The position numbers and the translations under genes are program-made. Of a DNA stretch of 64,000 nucleotides, positions 1 through 8,640 are shown piece after piece. The stretch spans positions 2,418,001 through 2,482,000 of the forward strand of contig NZ_CP059399.1 of the NCBI RefSeq assembly GCF_013744875.1, read 5' to 3'. The notes below the pieces were generated by a model. That model had not been told where the DNA came from. It saw only the letters and a list, made by a program, of their open reading frames with translations, and searched no databases. Positions within the stretch are counted from its first letter, which is position 1. Each line of letters starts with the position of its first letter. The stretch is from Nocardia huaxiensis (lineage in GTDB: Bacteria > Actinomycetota > Actinomycetes > Mycobacteriales > Mycobacteriaceae).

Positions 1-291
1 CCGCCAAGCCACGGTGACGACGGTTTCGCACTGCGGCGCGAAGCTGTACTCGCCCGAGGTGTACCCGACGATCGGCAGCGCCTGCACGCTGATGATGGCC
101 CGCCCCGGCCACTGCGGCCCGGTGTCGGCCCAGCTGCGAATATTGCCCATGCACGGCGTATCCCGGAGAAGCGTTGGCACCTGCGGGAATTCGACGAGCC
201 GTGCCGGTGCGGGCGCGGCCGTCGCGACCAGCGCCGCGGCGGCGACGGGACCGAACAGTACGGCGGCGCGCAGACTCGTCGGCGTCCTCAT
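1..291 (-). CDS. Secreted protein of unknown function, 3' end cut by window edge
   Basis: An uninterrupted minus-strand frame of 97 codons begins with ATG at 291 and runs off the left edge. Residues 1-32 look like a signal peptide: basic start MRTPTSLRAA, an Ala/Val-rich core, then an APAPA-type cleavage region. The mature part has at least two cysteines (DTPCMGN and FAPQCET), typical of small exported actinobacterial proteins with a disulfide. I do not recognise a family. It is divergent from cbs with about 80 bp between the two starts, so the promoters must lie back to back. Confidence 0.7.
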   Translation of the reverse strand, partial: MRTPTSLRAAVLFGPVAAAALVATAAPAPARLVEFPQVPTLLRDTPCMGNIRSWADTGPQWPGRAIISVQALPIVGYTSGEYSFAPQCETVVTVAWR

Positions 292-373
292 GCGGGCGAT
301 GGTAATTTCCCGCGACCGTGATATCCCCGACGTGCGCGAAAGCCTCGATCTCCTTTCTGCAACGATGAGGGGT

Positions 374-1765
374 ATGCGCATCGCTAACCACGTCGTCGAT
401 CTCATCGGAAACACCCCGCTCGTTCGGTTGAACTCCGTGGTGGGCCCGAACTCGGGACTGGTGGCCGCGAAGGTCGAATACCTGAACCCCGGCGGCAGCT
501 CGAAGGACCGCATCGCGGTCAAGATGATCGACGCCGCCGAAGAGGCCGGCCTGCTGAAGCCCGGCGGCACCATCGTCGAACCGACCTCCGGCAATACCGG
601 TGTGGGCCTGGCCCTGGTCGCGCAGCAGCGCGGTTACAAGTGCGTATTCGTCTGCCCGGACAAGGTTTCCGAGGACAAGCGCAATGTGTTGCGCGCCTAC
701 GGCGCCGAGGTCGTGGTGTGCCCGACCGCGGTCGCGCCGGAGGACCCGCAGTCCTACTACAACGTCTCCGATCGCCTGGTGCGCGAGATCCCGGGCGCGT
801 GGAAGCCGAACCAGTACTCCAACCCGGGCGGCCCGGCCTCGCACTACGAGACCACCGGCCCGGAGATCTGGCGCGACACCGAGGGCAAGGTCACGCACTT
901 CGTGGCGGGCGTCGGCACCGGCGGCACCATCACCGGCACCGGCCGGTACCTCAAGGAGGTTTCCGGCGGCAAGGTCAAGATCATCGGCGCGGATCCGGAG
1001 GGCTCGGTGTACTCCGGCGGCACCGGCCGCCCGTACCTGGTCGAGGGCGTCGGCGAGGACTTCTGGCCGTCGGCCTACGACCCGGCCATCCCGGACGAGA
1101 TCATCGCCGTCTCCGACGCCGACTCCTTCGAGATGACCCGCCGCCTCGCCCGCGAGGAGGGCCTGCTGGTCGGCGGCTCCTGCGGCATGGCCGTGGTGGC
1201 CGCGCTCAAGGTCGCCGAGCGCGACCCCGATGCCGTTGTGGTCGTGCTGCTTCCGGACGGCGGCCGCGGCTACCTGTCCAAGATCTTCAACGACCAGTGG
1301 ATGAGCTCCTACGGCTTCCTGCGCGAAAGCCTCGACGGCTCCACCACCGAGGTCCTCGTCGGCGAGATCCTGCGCGGCAAGTCCGGCAGCCTCCCCGACC
1401 TGGTGCACACCCACCCCTCGGAAACCCTCCGCGACGCCATCGAGATCCTGCGCGAATACAACGTCTCGCAGATGCCGGTCGTCGGCGCCGAACCGCCCAT
1501 CATGGCCGGCGAGGTCGCGGGCAGCGTCACCGAACGCGACCTGCTCTCCGCCGTCTTCGAGGGCCGCGCCAAGCTCACCGACTCGGTGGCCCAGCACATG
1601 AGCCCCGCCTTCCCCCTCATCGGCTCCGGCGAACCCCTCTCCTCGGCCCGCAAGGCCCTGGAGGAAACCGACGCCCTCATGGTCGTCGAAGACGGCAAGC
1701 CCGTCGGCGTCATCACCCGCCACGACCTCCTCGGCTTCCTCAGCACCGGGCAACTGGGCCACTGA
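374..1765 (+). CDS. cbs: Cystathionine beta-synthase, PLP-dependent, with C-terminal CBS domains
   Basis: The 463-residue product condenses serine and homocysteine to cystathionine, the first step of reverse transsulfuration in the cytosol. Residues 1-325 form the fold-type II PLP core. The Schiff-base lysine is K44 in GGSSKDR, the PTSGNTG substrate loop follows, and GTGGTITG binds the PLP phosphate. Two CBS domains fill roughly 335-460 (THPSETLRDA and VGVITRHDLL). The open frame extends upstream to 14, but the ATG at 374 gives the start MRIANHV, which matches the mycobacterial Cbs as I remember it. An in-frame ATG at 365 is the alternative. The gene pairs functionally with metB at 9959. Confidence 0.95.
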   Translation: MRIANHVVDLIGNTPLVRLNSVVGPNSGLVAAKVEYLNPGGSSKDRIAVKMIDAAEEAGLLKPGGTIVEPTSGNTGVGLALVAQQRGYKCVFVCPDKVSEDKRNVLRAYGAEVVVCPTAVAPEDPQSYYNVSDRLVREIPGAWKPNQYSNPGGPASHYETTGPEIWRDTEGKVTHFVAGVGTGGTITGTGRYLKEVSGGKVKIIGADPEGSVYSGGTGRPYLVEGVGEDFWPSAYDPAIPDEIIAVSDADSFEMTRRLAREEGLLVGGSCGMAVVAALKVAERDPDAVVVVLLPDGGRGYLSKIFNDQWMSSYGFLRESLDGSTTEVLVGEILRGKSGSLPDLVHTHPSETLRDAIEILREYNVSQMPVVGAEPPIMAGEVAGSVTERDLLSAVFEGRAKLTDSVAQHMSPAFPLIGSGEPLSSARKALEETDALMVVEDGKPVGVITRHDLLGFLSTGQLGH

Positions 1766-1935
1766 GCGGCTAGGCGTACCACCGTGTGCCGCGGGGCACA
1801 CGGATTGCGCTCACCCTGATCGGGTGGTCTCCGGAACAGCGTGTTCGGGGGTGCGGTAGGAATCACGTCGGCGCGTCGGCCACGATAACTGCCCTGTTAC
1901 TGGGAGTTCATACTCGGCGAGCAGGATCGCGGGGT

Positions 1936-3114
1936 ATGAACCGGTGGCAGGCGATCTCGTGGGTGGCTCTGTTGGCCGCGGTGCTGGGCATCGCGGAGCT
2001 GTTGGAGCGCACCGGGTTCCCCGCGCCGCAGATGATCGTGGCGATCGTGGTGGGCGCCGGGCTGGCGGTGATCGGACGGCTGCCCACGCCGATGCCGCGT
2101 GAGGTGAACACCGGCGTGCAGGCCATGCTGGGCGTGCTCATGGGTAGCTACCTGCAGATCGAGTTGCTGTCGTCGATCGGCTGGGATCTCGTTCCGGTCC
2201 TGGCCATCACGGCCGCCACGGTGGCGGTGAGCATCGGCATCGCGGTGGTCTTCGCCCGGCTCGCCAAGGTCGAATTGCCCACCGCCACACTGGGATTGCT
2301 GGCTGGTGGGTCGGCAGCCGTGGTCGCGGTGGCCGACGAGCTGGACGCCGATCCGCGCCGGGTCGCCTTCATGCAGTACCTGCGCGTGGCCATGGTGGCC
2401 TTGACGGCCCCCGCGCTGGCGGTACTCCTGGACGACGGGGACAGAACGGATTTCGGCGCGGCAACCCTCGGCGGGGGAGTGACCAACCCGGACCTGCCGC
2501 ACTGGATGATCGTCGGCCGCGGCGATCAGGTCGCGGGCCTGTCCATCGCGGTCATGCTGTGCCTCATCGGCATTCGGCTCGGCCGCTACCTGCGGCTGCC
2601 GAACCCCGCCCTCATCGGCCCCATGATCATCACCGCGGTGCTCACCGCCTTCGGCGTCAGCCACGGCTACGCGCCCACCAACCTGCTGAAGGAATTGCTG
2701 TTCGTCCTCATCGGTTTCGAGGTCGGCACGCGCTTCACCCGCGGCGTGGTCCGCGAGATGGCCCGCATGATCCCCGGCATGACCGCCGCCATCGTGGCGC
2801 TGTCGGTGCTGGTCGGCGGCCTCGCCTTCGGCCTGGCCTACCTCGTGGACCTGGAACTCTCGGATCTCTACCTGGCCACCACGCCCGGCGGCATCAACGC
2901 CGTCCTGGCCGCCGCCGAGAACATGGAGGCGAACATGCCGCTCATCACGAGCGTGCAGAGCGTCCGCCTGCTGCTCATGGTGCTCATGCTGCCGCTGGTC
3001 ATGCGCGGCCTGCGGCGTTTCACCCCGCCCGCGCCGGTCCCGACCGCGGCGAGCCCCGATCCGGATTCCGAGCAGCTCGCCGAGCCGGTGGCGGCTGCTC
3101 GCGCCGCCGCCTGA
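1936..3114 (+). CDS. AbrB-family (PF05145-type) integral membrane protein
   Basis: The 392-residue protein is almost entirely hydrophobic, with about ten membrane segments. It shows the internal duplication of this family: two related halves, each with a GSAAVV- or PGGINAVL-like loop followed by DE- or EN-rich residues near a helix end (LLAGGSAAVVAVADELDA and TTPGGINAVLAAAENM). Family members have been annotated as putative ammonia monooxygenase, but no enzymatic role is established and transport is an inference. The frame opens further upstream. The ATG at 1936 (MNRWQAISW) puts a membrane helix at the N-terminus, which is why it is preferred. It follows cbs by 170 bp and is probably transcribed separately. 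Confidence 0.8.
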   Translation: MNRWQAISWVALLAAVLGIAELLERTGFPAPQMIVAIVVGAGLAVIGRLPTPMPREVNTGVQAMLGVLMGSYLQIELLSSIGWDLVPVLAITAATVAVSIGIAVVFARLAKVELPTATLGLLAGGSAAVVAVADELDADPRRVAFMQYLRVAMVALTAPALAVLLDDGDRTDFGAATLGGGVTNPDLPHWMIVGRGDQVAGLSIAVMLCLIGIRLGRYLRLPNPALIGPMIITAVLTAFGVSHGYAPTNLLKELLFVLIGFEVGTRFTRGVVREMARMIPGMTAAIVALSVLVGGLAFGLAYLVDLELSDLYLATTPGGINAVLAAAENMEANMPLITSVQSVRLLLMVLMLPLVMRGLRRFTPPAPVPTAASPDPDSEQLAEPVAAARAAA

Positions 3115-3139
3115 CCGCGTCGCACCTGCCGCACGACGA

Positions 3140-3165
3140 CGGCCCGGCCGGGCAGGACCGGGCCG
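3140..3165. terminator. Possible bidirectional terminator hairpin
   Basis: CGGCCCG and CGGGCCG arms (7 bp) are separated by a 12-base loop, between the convergent AbrB-type and NTF2-like genes. No T-run follows, as is usual in high-GC actinobacteria. Confidence 0.45.
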
Positions 3166-3207
3166 CCCGTATCGAAACTCAGGCGAAAACAGTTGAGGTA
3201 GAAGACA

Positions 3208-3636
3208 TCACCCCCCGACCGCAGCGGTGATGTGCTTGGCGGTGTCGGCATAGTGGCGGAACCGGGTGACCTTCCCGTCCGCGTCGAAGCTCCACAGATG
3301 CAGTTCGTCATCGGTGATGCGGGTCCCGCCGGGCAGCGTCACATCGACCCGGATCTCCGCCGCCACCTGCCCGTCCGTGCCGATCACATCCAGCACGGTG
3401 AATTCGTGGAACGTCCAATCGGCCAGCAGCGCAAAGAATTCCGCGACCTCGGCCGGCCCCTTCCGGGCGGCCATGTGCGCGACACCGGCGAGCTGCGCGG
3501 AGTTGGAGTTCCAGTCGGCGTCCCAGGCGACGTCGTCGCTGAGCTGGTCGAGGATGTAGGCGATATCGCCGGTGCCGAAAGCGCGGTACAGGGTGCCGAC
3601 GATATCGGCATTGCTGGGCCGGAAGTTGGCGTTCAT
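3208..3636 (-). CDS. NTF2-like/SnoaL-type protein
   Basis: The 142-residue cytosolic protein has the alpha+beta cone layout of the NTF2-like superfamily: an N-terminal helix (NADIVGTLYRAFGTGDI), then LDQLSDDVAWDAD, then the alternating strands of the C-terminal half (EIRVDVTLPGG, DDELHLWSFDADGKVTRF). W and H residues near the C-terminus line the pocket in such proteins. Members range from isomerases and cyclases to polyketide-tailoring or stress proteins, so no substrate can be named. The start is the ATG at 3636. The gene stands alone between convergent AbrB and the broken LysR gene. Confidence 0.75.
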   Translation of the reverse strand: MNANFRPSNADIVGTLYRAFGTGDIAYILDQLSDDVAWDADWNSNSAQLAGVAHMAARKGPAEVAEFFALLADWTFHEFTVLDVIGTDGQVAAEIRVDVTLPGGTRITDDELHLWSFDADGKVTRFRHYADTAKHITAAVGG

Positions 3637-3773
3637 GGGGGATCTCCGTCAGTGCGGGAAGTGGAACCGCCTGTCGGAGAACCCCCTTCGGTCTCCGGCG
3701 GAACAACCGTGTTCCGCGGCGGTGTGCACCCATCGTCGCGGTGCCCCGACCCGCCCCACATCGGTCGAACGAC

Positions 3774-4165
3774 CTATCCCGGAACGCCCGCGTGCTCGCG
3801 AAGGATCTCGATGAACGCGCGCATCCGGGGCGTGTCCTCGCCGCGCCGCCGGATCAATCCGTATTCGACGGGTGGCGCGTCGTGGAACGGGACGTAGGTG
3901 ATGCTCGGCCGGGACATTCGATGGCCTGCTGTACCGCCTGATAGGCCGGAGCCAGGTCGGCGTGCAACTGCCGTCCGGTCGGCGTGAGCGCGGCCTGACG
4001 GCTGCTGCGTTCGAAAAGCGGTACGCCGATGCGGCGTTCGAGTTTGCGAATGGTCTGGCTGACTCGGCCCTGCGCCAGGCACAGCCGCTCGGAGGTGCGC
4101 CGGAAGTGCAGTTCCTCGGCGAGGGTGAGGAACGCCTCGATCTCGTGCAGATGATCAAGGATCAG
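3774..4165 (-). pseudogene. Truncated, frameshifted LysR-family regulator
   Basis: The first part encodes a typical LysR winged-helix DNA-binding domain: EIEAFLTLAEELHF, then LAQGRVSQTIRKLERRIG, then LFERSSRQAALTPTGRQL. After about 75 residues the frame breaks near 3925. A different minus-strand frame continues with SITYVPFHDAPPVEYGLI and IEILREHAGVPG, which looks like the extreme C-terminus of a LysR effector domain. Some 150-200 residues of the usual 300 are missing between the two pieces, and no good start codon lies upstream of the domain. The sequence therefore shows an internal deletion plus a frame change, and the gene is very probably dead. Confidence 0.7.
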
Positions 4166-4249
4166 TACGAGGTCCTGCTGTCGGAGTCGCAGCGCAGTGC
4201 CCGCGTGATGGCGATCGCGTTGCACCCGGGCTGCCGGGGCGGGCGCGGA

Positions 4250-5782
4250 CTATCCGGGCAGCAGTCCGTATTCCATGGCGAAAACGGCTGCGCCGGCGCG
4301 GGTTCGGCGGCCGGTCTTGTCGTAGATGTGGGCCAGATGGTGGCCGACGGTGCGTTCCGACAACACCAGTTCGGCCGCTATCTGACGATTGGACAGCCCA
4401 CGCGCGGCCAGCCGCAGCACGTCCACCTCGCGCTCGGTCAGACCGCACGGGTATTCGGTGCGGGGTTTGCGCAGCCCGGCGGCCTCGACCACGGCGGAAC
4501 AGGCGTCGCGGTCGAGGCGACCGGCGGCGGCCTCGGCGGACAGTTGCGCGGCGGCCTCGCTGGGCTTGTGGGCCGGGCGGTGCGGGCGTTCCTCGGTCAT
4601 GGCGGCGAAAACGTCTGCGGCGGCGAGTATCCGGGCCGAGGGGGAGAGGTCGTGCACGCGGACGCCGCGGTGGTAGCCGCTGCCGTCCAGGCGTTCGTGG
4701 TGGCCTGCCGCGATCTCCGCCAGATCGGTGAGGCTGGGGCAGCGGCGCAGCACCCGATCGGTCCAATAGCTGTGCAGCCGAACCCTTTCCCAATCACCCG
4801 CGCCGAGCGGCCCCGGCCGGTCCCAGATCGAGCTGGAGATGCCCGCCCGGCCGATATCGTGCAGCAGCGCGGCCGCCCGCAGGGTGGCGCGATCGGTGCG
4901 GTTCATGCCCGCGAGTTCGGCTGCGGCGTCGGCCAATTGCGCGACATGCGCCGAATGACCCAGCAGATACCGGCCTTTCAGGTCGACGACGACGGCCATG
5001 GCCGCGCACAGCTGATCACGATCCTCCGGCCGGATGATGGTCGGCAGCCCGGGTTCCGCGCTCACCACGGCTGTCAGCAGATCGTTCTCGTCGAGCACGC
5101 CCCACACCGCGTCCGGATCGGCCGCGAACACGGCCACCAGTTCCGGATCCAGGTGCCCGCCCGCGCGGCGGCGCAATTCGGAGAGGGCGGCACCGCGATC
5201 CCGCGTCCGGAACGCCAGCACCGCCTGTTCGGCCAGGTGCAGGATGCGCCCGGTGAGCGAAAGCTGGTCGCCGCGCAGCCGATCCGGCGCGCCCAGCCCG
5301 TCCCAGCGTTCCTTCACCTCGGTGAGGGCCACCACGGCCGCCTCCGGCAGGCCCAGCCGTGGTCCCAGCGCCCGGCTGACCTCGCACACCGAGCGGACCG
5401 CGATGGGCGCGCCTTTCGGCGCGTTCGTGATGAAGCGCTCGCGCATGGCGGCCTGCTGCTGCGGGGCCCACTGCCCGAAGCTGCTCATCTGGGCGGCGAA
5501 AACGCCCGGGTCACCCGGGTCGAGGGTGTGATACGCCTGCTGGAAGGCGATGTCGTCGGCATAGGATTCGGCGTTCTCCGAGGCCCGGCTGGTGCAGCCG
5601 ACCGCGCCGAGCAGGGCGGCGTGGAAGACGATGCGGCGGCCGGATTCGTCCAGGCCGACCTGCTCCGCGACGGCATTCGCCAAAAGGCAAACTGCCAGGC
5701 CTTTTTCGAAAGGCATTCCGGTGGCGAGGTCGGTCGTCAGGGAGAGTGCGGCCAGCACCTCGGTGACCCGAATCGATGCCAT
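4250..5782 (-). CDS. HD-domain (HD-GYP-like) regulator with C-terminal LuxR HTH
   Basis: The 510-residue protein has two recognisable modules. The middle contains an HD phosphohydrolase core: LLGHSAHVAQLADAAAELAG, then ALLHDIGRAGISSSIWDR with the HD pair, then HHERLDGSGYHRGV, a GYP-like motif as in cyclic-di-GMP phosphodiesterases. The last 65 residues are a LuxR/GerE helix-turn-helix (LTEREVDVLRLAARGLSNRQ, then VGHHLAHIYDKTGRRTRA). The start is the ATG at 5782 (MASIRVTEVLA). The longer frame upstream has Asn/Thr-rich coding unlike this genome and is rejected. A ligand- or nucleotide-sensing transcription factor is the likely role. Whether the HD centre is catalytic is unknown. Confidence 0.8.
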   Translation of the reverse strand: MASIRVTEVLAALSLTTDLATGMPFEKGLAVCLLANAVAEQVGLDESGRRIVFHAALLGAVGCTSRASENAESYADDIAFQQAYHTLDPGDPGVFAAQMSSFGQWAPQQQAAMRERFITNAPKGAPIAVRSVCEVSRALGPRLGLPEAAVVALTEVKERWDGLGAPDRLRGDQLSLTGRILHLAEQAVLAFRTRDRGAALSELRRRAGGHLDPELVAVFAADPDAVWGVLDENDLLTAVVSAEPGLPTIIRPEDRDQLCAAMAVVVDLKGRYLLGHSAHVAQLADAAAELAGMNRTDRATLRAAALLHDIGRAGISSSIWDRPGPLGAGDWERVRLHSYWTDRVLRRCPSLTDLAEIAAGHHERLDGSGYHRGVRVHDLSPSARILAAADVFAAMTEERPHRPAHKPSEAAAQLSAEAAAGRLDRDACSAVVEAAGLRKPRTEYPCGLTEREVDVLRLAARGLSNRQIAAELVLSERTVGHHLAHIYDKTGRRTRAGAAVFAMEYGLLPG

Positions 5783-6419
5783 GAATCGACAGTAGTGGGC
5801 TCTGACCGGCCGCGCAGTGCGATCGCAGGGTCCTTTATGCGTGTTATTCGTGTTATTGATGTGAAAAGAATTAACTATTGTTGTTTGCTGAAAGATCACG
5901 GCGAGGGTTATCAAATGCCGACACGCAGCATGCGACACGCCGAAAAAACGGCAAATATCGCTATATCGCTCCGCGGGGCCTAAATTCTTCTGTGATCTGA
6001 AACACTTTGTGTTTGGACTCGGATCACCAGGTCAGCGCTTGTATTAATGCAGGTCCCGAAGGTGCCGAACGAGCCGATTCACCCGCTGTTCACTTTTGGT
6101 TCAGGCTGTGTTAACTAAGCGCAATCAAGCTGTGACCTTGTCGGAAACAGACCACAAGTCTGAATGACGCAAGGAGATGTCGAAAACGTGCGGAACGTGA
6201 TCACGACACCGGTGCGATGAGGCGCCGCGGCCACCCTGGCCGTCACTGTCACCCGCTGACCTCCTGACAGCGTCTATTCCATTGGCCCGTAACGGGTTTC
6301 ACAACAGCAACGGACAACAGCCCCCAGTGCGCGGGCAAGCGCCGTGATGGCGCGCGCCCGAAAACTGCGCTGGGTCCCCAGGCCTGCGAGCCCGAAACCG
6401 AACAGGAATCAACTCCGCC
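5783..6419. other. 637-bp intergenic region, AT-richer, with structured leader of the transglycosylase gene
   Basis: Bases 5830-6130 are clearly richer in A and T than the surrounding DNA, as expected for the divergent promoters of the HD/LuxR gene and the transglycosylase gene. A possible promoter for the latter is TTCACT at 6089-6094 and TTAACT at 6111-6116 (spacing 16). At 6172-6177 an AAGGAG-like site precedes GTG at 6188, which opens a frame of only 10 codons (stop 6218-6220). The following bases would read GAAATLAVTVTR in another frame, so this looks like a frameshifted remnant of a signal peptide. Bases 6323-6374 can fold into a nested stem. Confidence 0.5.
6323..6374 (+). promoter_or_regulatory. 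Nested stem structure in the 5' leader of the transglycosylase gene
   Basis: Three stacked complementary segments are visible: CCCAG/CTGGG (6323-6327 with 6370-6374), CGGGC/GCCCG (6332-6336 with 6356-6360) and GCGCC/GGCGC (6339-6343 with 6349-6353) around a GTGAT loop. It lies 46 bases before the ATG. Cell-wall hydrolase genes of actinobacteria are often preceded by the c-di-AMP (ydaO) riboswitch, but I do not find its conserved blocks here, so the element is unassigned. Confidence 0.35.
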
Positions 6420-7037
6420 ATGCCCAAAAATGCCCTGACCGCACTGAGTGACCCTGCCAGACGTAGCAAGGCGGTTGCCACCGCCCGCACCGTCGGCACC
6501 GCCGCCCTCGCCCTGGGCGTCTTCGGATCCATCGTCACCGCAGCCGGCGCCGCCAACAGCGATGTGAAGCCGGCCGCCGTGCAGGCGACCCTGGCCGCCG
6601 CGGCGCCCGCCGCCCCGGCCAACGAGGCCAAGGTCCAGCCCGCGCCCGTCGATGCGCCGGCCCCGGCCCCCATGCCCGAGCCCGCCGTGGCCCTCCCGCC
6701 CGCGCCGCCGGTCTACCCGGACAATCTGGACGGCTGGATCCGCCAGGCGCTGGACATCATGTCCCAGAAGGGCATCCCCGGCAGCTACGACGGCATCTAC
6801 CGCAACATCATCCGGGAGTCCTCGGGCAACCCGCAGGCCATCAACCTGTACGACTCCAATGCCGCCATGGGCATCCCGTCCAAGGGCCTGCTCCAGGTGA
6901 TCGACCCGACCTTCGCCGCCTACCACGTCGAGGGCACCCCGTTCGACGTCTGGGATCCGGTCGCGAACATCGTGGCCGCCTGCAACTACGCGGCGCACCG
7001 CTACGGCTCCATGGACAACGTCTTCAGCGCGTACTGA
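6420..7037 (+). CDS. Exported lytic transglycosylase (SLT/lysozyme-like fold)
   Basis: The 205-residue protein cleaves peptidoglycan glycan strands outside the membrane. A signal or anchor segment lies at about 22-45 (TVGTAALALGVFGSIVTAAG), then an Ala/Pro-rich linker at 48-97, then an SLT domain from about 103 to the end. The catalytic glutamate is in IIRESSGNPQAIN and the second conserved block is SKGLLQVIDPTF; CNYAAHRYGSM closes the domain. The length and layout match the small transglycosylases with an N-terminal proline-rich linker found in Nocardia and Mycobacterium. The ATG at 6420 follows a long structured leader. Confidence 0.88.
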   Translation: MPKNALTALSDPARRSKAVATARTVGTAALALGVFGSIVTAAGAANSDVKPAAVQATLAAAAPAAPANEAKVQPAPVDAPAPAPMPEPAVALPPAPPVYPDNLDGWIRQALDIMSQKGIPGSYDGIYRNIIRESSGNPQAINLYDSNAAMGIPSKGLLQVIDPTFAAYHVEGTPFDVWDPVANIVAACNYAAHRYGSMDNVFSAY

Positions 7038-7083
7038 GCGCACCGCCGGAGAGCCCTCCTCTTGATCTCTGGCAAATAACAGG

Positions 7084-7125
7084 CACCCGAATCGGCAACT
7101 TTTTCGCAAACTGCCGGTTCGGGTG
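7084..7125. terminator. Rho-independent-like terminator after the transglycosylase gene
   Basis: CACCCGAA pairs with TTCGGGTG and, inside, CGGCA pairs with TGCCG across an A/T-rich loop of about 13 bases. The stem is followed by TTCTGTT on the plus strand. It sits 46 bp after the stop codon. Confidence 0.75.
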
Positions 7126-7203
7126 TTCTGTTAGGGGTATAAACCCGCTTGGAGCAGTTCCGGCAACACGGTCGGGGCCGCGGATAGCGAAGGGACGGGG
7201 TTC

Positions 7204-8178
7204 ATGGGCACCTCGAGTTTTCTGGCTATCAACATCCAGGACGGGCTCTCCGACGCCTGGAGCAACATCGCCATGTTCGTGCCGAAGTTCGTCGGCTTCC
7301 TGGCCATCCTGCTCATCGGCTGGATCGTCGCGAAAATCGTTGCGCGCCTTGTCACCGAGGTGCTGCACCGGGTCGGATTCGACCGGCTGGTGGAACGCGG
7401 CGGCATCAAGGAGATGCTGGCGCGTGGGCGCTACGACGCCACCGGCATCATCGCCAAGCTGGCCTACTACGCGGTTCTGCTGCTGACCCTGCAGCTCGGC
7501 TTCGGGGTGTTCGGGCCGAACCCGATCAGCACCATGCTCAATGGCATCGTGGCCTGGCTGCCCAGGCTGGCGGTGGCCATCATCATCGTCTGCATCGCCG
7601 GGGCGATCGCCCGCGTGGTGCAGGACATGATCTCCAATATGCTCAGCGGCCTGTCCTACGGGCGCATGCTGGGACGCTTTGCGGCCGTGTTCATCTGGGG
7701 CGTCGGCATCATCGCCGCGCTGAATCAGATCGGGGTCGGCACCTCGGTCACCATGCCGATTCTCATCACCGTGCTCGCCATCATCGGCGGTGTGCTGATC
7801 GTGGGCGTCGGCGGCGGTCTGATCAAGCCGATGCAGCAGCGCTGGGAAGGCTGGCTGGAAACCATCGAGAACGAGATGCCCGAGGTGAAGGGGCATGCCG
7901 AGGCGTATCAGCGCGGCCGCGAGGATGCCGCCCGGCAGCGTGAGGCGCAACAGCAGCAGATGGCGCAGCAGCAGGCCATGATGGGCCAGCAGGTCATGGC
8001 CGGCCAGCAGATGCCGCCCGGAAAGTGGGCCGAGCAGCGGCCCGTCCCGCCCGGATACGGCCAGCAGGGTTACGGTCAGCAGCACGGCTACGGTCAGCCG
8101 ATGCCGGGTCAGGGCGGTCAGCCCATGCCGGGGCAGGGCGGACAGCCGGAGTCTGGCAACAATCCGGGGATGCTGTAG
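7204..8178 (+). CDS. CmpX-like conserved TM-helix protein with Gln/Gly-rich C-terminal tail
   Basis: The 324-residue protein has about five membrane helices in residues 20-215 (VGFLAILLIGWIVAKIVARL, LAYYAVLLLTLQLGFGVFG, LAVAIIIVCIAGAIARVV and two more). This arrangement recalls the conserved TM-helix repeat proteins (CmpX group) related to the entry segments of small mechanosensitive channels, but the MscS beta domain is absent. From about residue 235 the chain becomes charged, then a low-complexity tail of Q, M, G, P and Y with near-repeats such as YGQQGYGQQ and MPGQGGQP. A role in envelope stress or osmotic response is inferred only from the family. The ATG follows a GGGACGGGG-type site. 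Confidence 0.75.
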   Translation: MGTSSFLAINIQDGLSDAWSNIAMFVPKFVGFLAILLIGWIVAKIVARLVTEVLHRVGFDRLVERGGIKEMLARGRYDATGIIAKLAYYAVLLLTLQLGFGVFGPNPISTMLNGIVAWLPRLAVAIIIVCIAGAIARVVQDMISNMLSGLSYGRMLGRFAAVFIWGVGIIAALNQIGVGTSVTMPILITVLAIIGGVLIVGVGGGLIKPMQQRWEGWLETIENEMPEVKGHAEAYQRGREDAARQREAQQQQMAQQQAMMGQQVMAGQQMPPGKWAEQRPVPPGYGQQGYGQQHGYGQPMPGQGGQPMPGQGGQPESGNNPGML

Positions 8179-8227
8179 CAAACAATCGTGCTCGCCTGTC
8201 GGAAGTCGACGGGTGGAAGTACTCGGC

Positions 8228-8566
8228 TCAGTCCGTGCGGGCGAGCGCGCACACCGCGGCCAGCCGCAGGTGGATCCAGTCGGCGGTGCGCCAGTCGTCC
8301 GGTTCGGCCGGGACGGGAATGTCCAAGTCGTGCAGGTCTTCCAGCACGCCGCGGGCGTATCCGGCCAGCAGCACGCTGGCCGGGACCATGCTGGAATTGC
8401 GCACTCCCACATCGAGAATGTCGCGGACCGCCGCCGCATGCTGGTCGATCTCCGCCGACAGCGCCGGGAAATCCTGGGCGGCCAGTCGAGCGGGGGCTCC
8501 ATGCGTGCGGTTCAGGCGGGTCAAAGTCTTTCGCGCCGAAACGACGAGCAACGCGGAGCCGAACAC
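8228..8566 (-). CDS. Small conserved actinobacterial protein of unknown function
   Basis: The 112-residue, mostly helical protein has no signal peptide and no obvious motif beyond a conserved-looking middle (QHAAAVRDILDVGVRNSSMV) and end (WIHLRLAAVCALARTD). The codon pattern is typical of this genome, which supports a real gene. It resembles small DUF6401-like proteins of streptomycetes in length and flavour, but I am not sure of that assignment. The gene is convergent with the TM-helix protein and lies just downstream of the acyl-CoA dehydrogenase gene on the same strand. Confidence 0.6.
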   Translation of the reverse strand: MFGSALLVVSARKTLTRLNRTHGAPARLAAQDFPALSAEIDQHAAAVRDILDVGVRNSSMVPASVLLAGYARGVLEDLHDLDIPVPAEPDDWRTADWIHLRLAAVCALARTD

Positions 8567-8640
8567 CGGCCGATACTAGCAATCACCCGGCATTCACGCG
8601 GCCGCTGTGAGATATCGCGCACCGCTGAGTGGGACGCCGG

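Noticed and set aside
5783..5938. 52-residue upstream extension of the HD/LuxR regulator
   Set aside because: The stretch is Asn/Thr/His-rich and AT-rich, unlike coding sequence of this genome, and is better explained as promoter DNA.
5990..6419. c-di-AMP (ydaO) riboswitch expected before a cell-wall hydrolase gene
   Set aside because: The conserved blocks of that aptamer (such as GGGGTGAA and CCGAACCCG-like pieces) are not found; only an unassigned nested stem is seen.
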